NCBI GenBank assembly: GCA_030430625.1
Contig: JAUIKL010000002.1
Coordinates: forward strand, 1-64,000
Direction of reading: 5' to 3'
DNA from: Gemmatimonadota bacterium
GTDB lineage: Bacteria > Gemmatimonadota > Gemmatimonadetes > Longimicrobiales > Gaopeijiaceae
Length of the DNA: 64,000 bases
Numbering within the stretch: the stretch's first letter is position 1; every line of letters begins with the position of its first letter. Shown here one piece after another: positions 58,262 to 64,000 of the stretch. Position numbers and translations under genes: made by a program. Under the pieces are notes generated by a model. It worked only from the letters and a program-made list of their open reading frames with translations, was not told the origin of the DNA and searched no databases.

Positions 58262-60556
58262 TCAGCCCATGGCGCGGCGCAACGCCGCCTTCATCCTGGT
58301 CTGTAGGCGTGCCGGGTCGATCGGCTTCCGCAGGTAATCGTCCGCGCCCATCTCGATCAGCTCGATCTCGGCGTCGGGGTCAGGAGTCCCGGTGAGGACG
58401 ACGACAGGCATCGATGCGGTCACGATCGATTGACGGACGGAGCGCAGCACCTCACGACCGCCGAGAACCGGCATGTCGAGGTCGAGGAGCATCATGTCGA
58501 AGTGCTCGCCCTTCGCAAAGCGCAGAAGGGCCTCCGCACCGTCCGAGGACTCGCTCACGTCGTAGCCGAGGTGCTTCTCGATCGTGGCCCTCGCAATGCT
58601 TCGGGTGGTGCCGTCGTCGTCGACGAGGAGCACGTGCGGCTGCTCGTCCTCCTCCGGCGTGGGGACCTCGACGACCGCGGCGTCGACCGCCGTGCCCGAG
58701 CGACTGGCGTCCGCCGGCGCGGCCCTGCGGCTACCGGCGGTACTCCCCTCCGCACCGTCCGACGCGGTGGGATCCGAGGCCGCCCCCCCGCCTACGCCGG
58801 CAAGGACGGGTGACTCGGCCGGTTCGTCGTGGTGAACCTCGGTGTGGATCGGGCGGGATGCCGAGGGCTTCCGCTCGTCGCCCGACCCCACCACACGTTC
58901 CACCTCCTCCAACGTCGTCTCTCCGGCATCCACGCGACGGAGAGCCGCTTCCCGGAGGGTGACCATGCCGTCGTCCTCGGCCTGCTTCTGCAGCTCTTGA
59001 GGGGCCGCACCCGCAAGCATCAGAGCGATCAGCTCGGAGGTCGGGGTCATGAACTCGGTGATCGGGAGCCGCCCGGCGTAGCCGGAGCCCCGACACTCGT
59101 CACACCCGATGGCGCGGCGCACCTGCTTCCTGTCGTACTGTCCCTGGAGTGCCTCTTCCGATGCGGTAGGGGTTCCATCGACATCCTCCGCGCAGTGGTC
59201 ACACACCTTCCTGACCAGACGCTGAGCCAACGCTCCGCGCAGGGTCTCGGCCACCGTCGCAGCGTCGAGTCCGAGGTCGATGAAGCGTCGAATGGCCCCG
59301 ATCGCGTCGTTCGTGTGCAGCGTGGCGAGGACGAGGTGACCGGTCAGGGACGCCTGCGCCGCGACCTCGGCCGTTTCCTGGTCACGGATCTCCCCGACGA
59401 AGATCACGTCGGGGTCCTGCCGAAGGATGGCCCGCAGGGCGGAGGCGAAGGTCATGCCCTGCTTGTGCTCGACCTGGATCTGAGTGAGCTCGGGTAGCTC
59501 GTACTCGACCGGGTCCTCGACCGTCATGATGTTGATGTCTTCCGTGGCGATCTCCTGCAGGGCGCCGTACATCGTGGTCGTCTTTCCCGACCCGGTCGGC
59601 CCCGTGACCACCACGATGCCGTCCCGGTGGGCCAGAGCCTTCCGGATGCGCACCAGCTCGGGCTCGACGATTCCGGTGTCGGACAGCGTTCCCGCGCCCT
59701 GCGTATCCAGGACACGAATGACCGCCTTCTCCGATTGTCGTGTGGGGACCGTCGAGACGCGGAGATCGTACTTCTTCCCGTTTACGTGAACCTTGGCCCG
59801 ACCGTCCTGCGGTCGAAGCCGGTCCGTGATGTCGAGCTTGGCCATGATCTTGATGCGTGACACCACACGGGCCATCACCGGAAGGGGAATCTGCATCCCG
59901 TTGTGCAGAACCCCGTCCATACGGAAGCGGACGACACCCTGACGGCCGAGCGGCTGGACGTGAACGTCGGAAGCGCCACGTTCCACGGCCTCGTGGAGGA
60001 TGATGTTCGTCAGCTTCACGATCGGTCCAGCGCCGACCTCCTCCTCCGAAAAGGTCTCGGGTTCCTCCTCGATCTCCGCGACCGAAACATCTCCGACCCT
60101 GGAGAACTGCGCGTCGATCTGCGAGAGCATCGACTCGACCACTTGCTCGGGCGCGTAGTTGTGCTCGATCCAGCTCCGGATCAGGTCGGGCGGTGCGATT
60201 TCGTAACGGGTCGATCGACCTGACGCGAAGGCGACCTCCTGGTCCGCCACGGGATCGAACGGGTTCGATGTCGCCACGAGGAGGTACCGATCGCCGTCGA
60301 ACAGAGGGTACACCCCGTACTTCCGAGCCACACTGGCCGGGAGCAGCTTGGCCGCCGACGGGATGGCCGCATCGAAGTCCGCCACGCCCATCGAGTAGAC
60401 CCCGGCTACAGCCTCGGCCAACTCGGGGGTAGAGAGACCCAACTGTTCCGATGCCGAACGCCACGCGTCTCCGACGGAGGTGACGTTGGGCAGGTCGAAG
60501 TCGTCGGCTCCTTCGAGTCCAGCTCGACGAGCGGCCTGCACCATCCAGTGGCTCAT
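58262..60556 (-). CDS. GspE/PilB-family ATPase with C-terminal receiver domain (intact Walker A)
   Basis: GPTGSGKTT, TVEDPVEY, DPDVIFVGEIRD, TLHTNDA, CDHC/CDEC; REC VLLVDDDGTT, MMLLDLDMP, RKPID; start MSHWMVQ in ATGA overlap with HPt. Confidence 0.93.
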   Translation of the reverse strand: MSHWMVQAARRAGLEGADDFDLPNVTSVGDAWRSASEQLGLSTPELAEAVAGVYSMGVADFDAAIPSAAKLLPASVARKYGVYPLFDGDRYLLVATSNPFDPVADQEVAFASGRSTRYEIAPPDLIRSWIEHNYAPEQVVESMLSQIDAQFSRVGDVSVAEIEEEPETFSEEEVGAGPIVKLTNIILHEAVERGASDVHVQPLGRQGVVRFRMDGVLHNGMQIPLPVMARVVSRIKIMAKLDITDRLRPQDGRAKVHVNGKKYDLRVSTVPTRQSEKAVIRVLDTQGAGTLSDTGIVEPELVRIRKALAHRDGIVVVTGPTGSGKTTTMYGALQEIATEDINIMTVEDPVEYELPELTQIQVEHKQGMTFASALRAILRQDPDVIFVGEIRDQETAEVAAQASLTGHLVLATLHTNDAIGAIRRFIDLGLDAATVAETLRGALAQRLVRKVCDHCAEDVDGTPTASEEALQGQYDRKQVRRAIGCDECRGSGYAGRLPITEFMTPTSELIALMLAGAAPQELQKQAEDDGMVTLREAALRRVDAGETTLEEVERVVGSGDERKPSASRPIHTEVHHDEPAESPVLAGVGGGAASDPTASDGAEGSTAGSRRAAPADASRSGTAVDAAVVEVPTPEEDEQPHVLLVDDDGTTRSIARATIEKHLGYDVSESSDGAEALLRFAKGEHFDMMLLDLDMPVLGGREVLRSVRQSIVTASMPVVVLTGTPDPDAEIELIEMGADDYLRKPIDPARLQTRMKAALRRAMG

Positions 60557-60918
60557 GAGTTTCCGCGGACCTCGCCGATGTACTCGATCACACGATCGAA
60601 CTCGGGTCGTGCGTCCGCCAGCGCCGATTCCACCGCCGCGGAGTCGAGGTCCGCCGCTGCCGTCTCCATCGTCTCGAAGTATCCGGACAGCCGGTTCGCC
60701 CAGATGTTGCCGCACGACGACTTGAGCGAGTGGGCATTCGCACGGACGACCTCCAGATCGCCACTCTCCGCAGCAGACGAGAGCTCACCGAACAGCTTCG
60801 GAGCCTCGCCGACGAAGATGTCGAGGGTAAGGTCGACGACCTCTTCGATTCCGGCCTGCTTCATGAGCCCACGGAAGCCGGGCAGGTCGATCGGGGCGTC
60901 TTTACTGAAGCTGACCAT
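60553..60918 (-). CDS. HPt domain phosphotransfer protein
   Basis: RANAHSLKSSCGNIWANRLSGYFETME. Confidence 0.9.
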   Translation of the reverse strand: MVSFSKDAPIDLPGFRGLMKQAGIEEVVDLTLDIFVGEAPKLFGELSSAAESGDLEVVRANAHSLKSSCGNIWANRLSGYFETMETAAADLDSAAVESALADARPEFDRVIEYIGEVRGNS

Positions 60919-60948
60919 CGTCGTCTCTCGGATGTGGGGGATTCGTGC

Positions 60949-63129
60949 TCACGTGCCTGTGCCGGCCTGAGCCAGTGCCGGACCATCCTGCAACCACTTC
61001 ACGACAGCACTTCGGAGTTCACCGACGGAGAGCGGTTTGGACAGGAACGCGTCCATCCCGCAGGCGAGACACCGCTGTTTGTCGCTCTCCTGGGCGCTGG
61101 CCGTCAGCGCCACGATCGGTACGTGGCCGCCCTTCGTGCGCTCGTGCTCACGAATGGCCACGGTGGCGTCGTACCCGTCCATCACCGGCATCTGGCAGTC
61201 CATGAGGATCAGGTCGAAGTCGCTGCGCTGGAACGCCGCGACCGCCTGAGCTCCGTCCTCGGCCACGGTGATCTCGACGCCCAGCTTCTCGAGCAGCTTC
61301 GACGCGATCGTCCGATTCACCGCATTGTCCTCGACGAGGAGCACGTGACCTGCGGCCAACAGCTCGGACTCGGAAGGCCCCGCAGCAGCGTCGTCCTGAC
61401 CAAGAAGTCCGATGCGTTCCAGAGCGTCCGTCCACCGCCTCTCGAGGAACGGCTTGATGAGGTCGAAGTCGAAGCCTGAACCCGAGTCGTTGCGGTCGGC
61501 CCGGTGCCCAGCGGTGAGGCGCACCAGAGTCGGCCCATCCGCGCCCAGGATCGTCCGCATCTCCTGAGCGAAGCGATGACAGACGATGTCTCCGAACGCG
61601 TTGTCGATCAGGATGGCCGCGTAGCCGTCCACGGGCGCCTTCTTCTTCGAGGCGACCTCGAGGGCGTACTCCGGCGAATCGGAGGCATCGACGGAGACGC
61701 CGAACTCGTCGAGGTGCTCCCGGGTCAGGTCCCGAATCATCTTCGACGGGGACACGAGCATGACCTTCGGCTCCCCCGTCACACCGATCCTGGGCCGGAC
61801 CCGTCCCGCGTCGATCGTGGGGTCGAGGGTGGCGTAGAAGACGGATCCTTCACCCTCTACGCTCGTCACCCCCACCGATCCACCCAGCAGTGCGGACAGC
61901 TCACGGCAGATGGCCAGGCCGAGCCCCGTGCCACCGTGCTTGCGCGTCGTGGACAGATCCGCTTGCTCGAACTTGTCGAAGATCCGCTCGACCGCGTGGG
62001 CGGGAATCCCGATACCGGTATCCTCGACCGCAATGCGGATCGCTCCTGTCTCGGCCGGCTCGACCGAGATGAGCACGTGTCCCTCGGCCGTGAACTTCAC
62101 GGCGTTCCCGGCCAGGTTCGTGACGATCTGACGTATCCGGCCCGGGTCGCTCAGGAAGTACCGCTCGGCGTCGGGAGCGTACCGGACACCGAGTTCGACC
62201 CCCTTCGCGATCGCCTGAGGCGCGAGGATCTCAGCAACGTCGTCGACGACCTCCCGGAGGTCGAAGGGCACGGATTCCAGAGACAGGGACCCAGCCTCGA
62301 TCTTCGAGAAGTCGAGTAGGTCGTTGATCAAGAGCAGAAGGCTCCTGGCCGAGCGCTCCGTGGCCTCGGCGAACTCTCTTTGTTCCGTCCCGAGCTCGGT
62401 CTCGAGCAGAAGCCCGGTCATGCCGAGCACGCCGTTGATCGGGGTCCGGATCTCGTGGCTCATGTTGGCCAGGAACTCCGCTTTGGCCCGCGCCGCCTGC
62501 CTGGCCTCCTGCTCGGACTTCCGGAGATCTCGGGTACGCTCGGCGACGGTCCGCTCGAGATTGGCGTTGTGTTCGGCCAGCTCTCGGTAGAGCCCCCCAC
62601 TCTCCAGAACCCCGGCACAATTCTGCATGAGGATCGAGAGGACCATCATCCCCGCTTCGGGAATGAAGGGGTGCTCGTCGTCCAGCGCCGCGATGAACAT
62701 CCCCGAAATCTTCGAGGGCGTCGCGAGCACGTGCATCATGACCGACTTGCCGATGTGACGGCTCGGTACGATGACGGGGCGGTCCTGGTAGAGTGCCCAA
62801 CCGAAGGTTCCTTCTTCGACCTGAAAGTCGAGTTCGGCCTGAACCGCCTCTCGCTGCTCGGGCGAATCGACGAGGTCGAGGCTGAACTCCAGTCCCTCGT
62901 CGTCCGCGAAGGCCACACCCATGGTCCCGAAATCGGCCACGCGCCGCACGGCACTCTGGGCGGCCTTGAACACGGTCTCGGGCGTGGCTCCGGACGCCTG
63001 CTCCGTCTGGAACACGGTTCCGAGCTGGGCCACGGCTTCGAGGGCCTCCGCCAGCCAGAGCTGCGTATCCGCGCGTGACCGTTCCTGGATCGAATCCACC
63101 TGGAAGCGATCGGTGTTGATGCGGACCAT
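60949..63129 (-). CDS. Hybrid histidine kinase (GAF-like, HisKA, HATPase, degenerate REC, REC)
   Basis: FLANMSHEIRTPINGVLGM; NLAGNAVKF; DTGIGIP; GGTGLGLAI; terminal REC VLLVEDNAVN/LILMDCQMPVMDG/LSKPL; start trimmed to MVRINTDRF (TGATG overlap with HDOD gene). Confidence 0.93.
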   Translation of the reverse strand: MVRINTDRFQVDSIQERSRADTQLWLAEALEAVAQLGTVFQTEQASGATPETVFKAAQSAVRRVADFGTMGVAFADDEGLEFSLDLVDSPEQREAVQAELDFQVEEGTFGWALYQDRPVIVPSRHIGKSVMMHVLATPSKISGMFIAALDDEHPFIPEAGMMVLSILMQNCAGVLESGGLYRELAEHNANLERTVAERTRDLRKSEQEARQAARAKAEFLANMSHEIRTPINGVLGMTGLLLETELGTEQREFAEATERSARSLLLLINDLLDFSKIEAGSLSLESVPFDLREVVDDVAEILAPQAIAKGVELGVRYAPDAERYFLSDPGRIRQIVTNLAGNAVKFTAEGHVLISVEPAETGAIRIAVEDTGIGIPAHAVERIFDKFEQADLSTTRKHGGTGLGLAICRELSALLGGSVGVTSVEGEGSVFYATLDPTIDAGRVRPRIGVTGEPKVMLVSPSKMIRDLTREHLDEFGVSVDASDSPEYALEVASKKKAPVDGYAAILIDNAFGDIVCHRFAQEMRTILGADGPTLVRLTAGHRADRNDSGSGFDFDLIKPFLERRWTDALERIGLLGQDDAAAGPSESELLAAGHVLLVEDNAVNRTIASKLLEKLGVEITVAEDGAQAVAAFQRSDFDLILMDCQMPVMDGYDATVAIREHERTKGGHVPIVALTASAQESDKQRCLACGMDAFLSKPLSVGELRSAVVKWLQDGPALAQAGTGT

Positions 63130-63998
63130 CACCCCTCCGCGTCCAACCCGAGAAGGTGAACGGAGGCCTCGTACTGGCGATCGATCTCCTCCACGACGAA
63201 GGGGATCGCGCCGGGGTCGAGGCCCAGCTTCGCCCAACCGGAGGCCGAAACCGGGGGCACGTACCGCTCTCCGCTTCCCCCGAACCGGAGCGCGTGCGCC
63301 AGTATGTCGGCCACGTGCATCGTGGCGGCCTCGGTCGGGAACCGGTCCGCCCGGCGCGGCTGATGGTGGAAGCCGATCGCCTGCTGTAGGACGTCCGGCA
63401 TCTTCCACTGCTTCATCAGGATCATTCCCAGCCGTGCGTGATCGAAGCCGAGGATGTCCTGCTCGGCTTCGATGAGCAGCGAGTCTCGGTCGCGCGCTGC
63501 GGACAGGACGGACTTGGCCTCGTCCGGAGCGCGCAGAAGGAGTACGAGGCGCCCCACGTCGTGGAGGATCCCGGCCACGAAGAAGCGTTCGACGTTCGCC
63601 TCGCCGCGCATACCAGAGATGACGCGGGCCGCGACGCCGCACGCAAGGCTGTGACGCCAGACCCCGTCGACGTCGATCAGTTCAGCGGGAATGTTCTTGA
63701 AGAGACCGGTCACCGAGGTGGCCAGCGAGAGGTCCCTCACCTGTGAGGTGCCGACGACACTCACCGCCTGAGACACGGTCTCGATCTTCTTCGGAAAAGC
63801 GAAGAAGGCGCTGTTCACGAGCTTCAACAGTCGGGCCGTGAGAGCCGTGTCCTGTCGGATCACATTGGCAACATCGCCGGCACCACCGCGGGGGTGGTTG
63901 ATAACCTCCATCAGTCGGTTGTAGACGACGGGCGGAGAGCCGAGCTCCGGGGAGCCCGAGATCAGATCCTGCGGACGGAGGCGGCCCGAGACGGTCAC
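63129..63998 (-). CDS. HDOD domain protein (start may lie beyond window)
   Basis: HDOD pattern ALTARLLKLVNSAFFAFPKKIETVSQAVSVVGTSQVRDL; HD motif AGILHDVGRL. Confidence 0.85.
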   Translation of the reverse strand: MTVSGRLRPQDLISGSPELGSPPVVYNRLMEVINHPRGGAGDVANVIRQDTALTARLLKLVNSAFFAFPKKIETVSQAVSVVGTSQVRDLSLATSVTGLFKNIPAELIDVDGVWRHSLACGVAARVISGMRGEANVERFFVAGILHDVGRLVLLLRAPDEAKSVLSAARDRDSLLIEAEQDILGFDHARLGMILMKQWKMPDVLQQAIGFHHQPRRADRFPTEAATMHVADILAHALRFGGSGERYVPPVSASGWAKLGLDPGAIPFVVEEIDRQYEASVHLLGLDAEG

Positions 63999-64000
63999 CA

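Overview
GC-rich bacterial window, densely packed with genes, many joined by ATGA/GTGA/TGATG stop-start overlaps. No rRNA, tRNA, CRISPR array or transposase was seen. Main content: (i) a complete PUFA-synthase-type (pfa) megasynthase operon on the - strand, pfaD -> pfaA (KS-AT-5xACP-KR-DH-like) -> pfaC-type (KS-CLF-AT-DH-DH) -> Sfp-type PPTase, running into a VOC protein, a secreted asparaginase and an unknown protein (4548-23754); (ii) a - strand pst phosphate operon (pstS, phoU-like, pstC, pstA, two pstB genes, unknown ORF), in which the two PstB ATPases carry complementary motif losses and PhoU is fused to a catalytically dead low-MW phosphatase-like domain; (iii) type IV pilus/secretion parts: a minor pilin operon, a GspE/PilB ATPase fused to a C-terminal receiver domain and coupled to an HDOD - hybrid histidine kinase - HPt cassette, and a distant paralogue with the same ATPase-receiver fusion but a destroyed Walker A; (iv) ordinary genes: NAD-GDH, M16 peptidase, SbcD/YhaN pair, SPFH/zinc-ribbon pair, three secreted beta-propeller-like proteins, creatininase, serine hydrolase. 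Best candidates for an undescribed system: the phosphorelay-linked ATPase-receiver motors (with pseudo-ATPase partner) and the asymmetric PstB1/PstB2 plus PhoU-pseudophosphatase phosphate system. Everything is based on reading the sequence; no database searches were run. Taxon is not determinable from this window alone.
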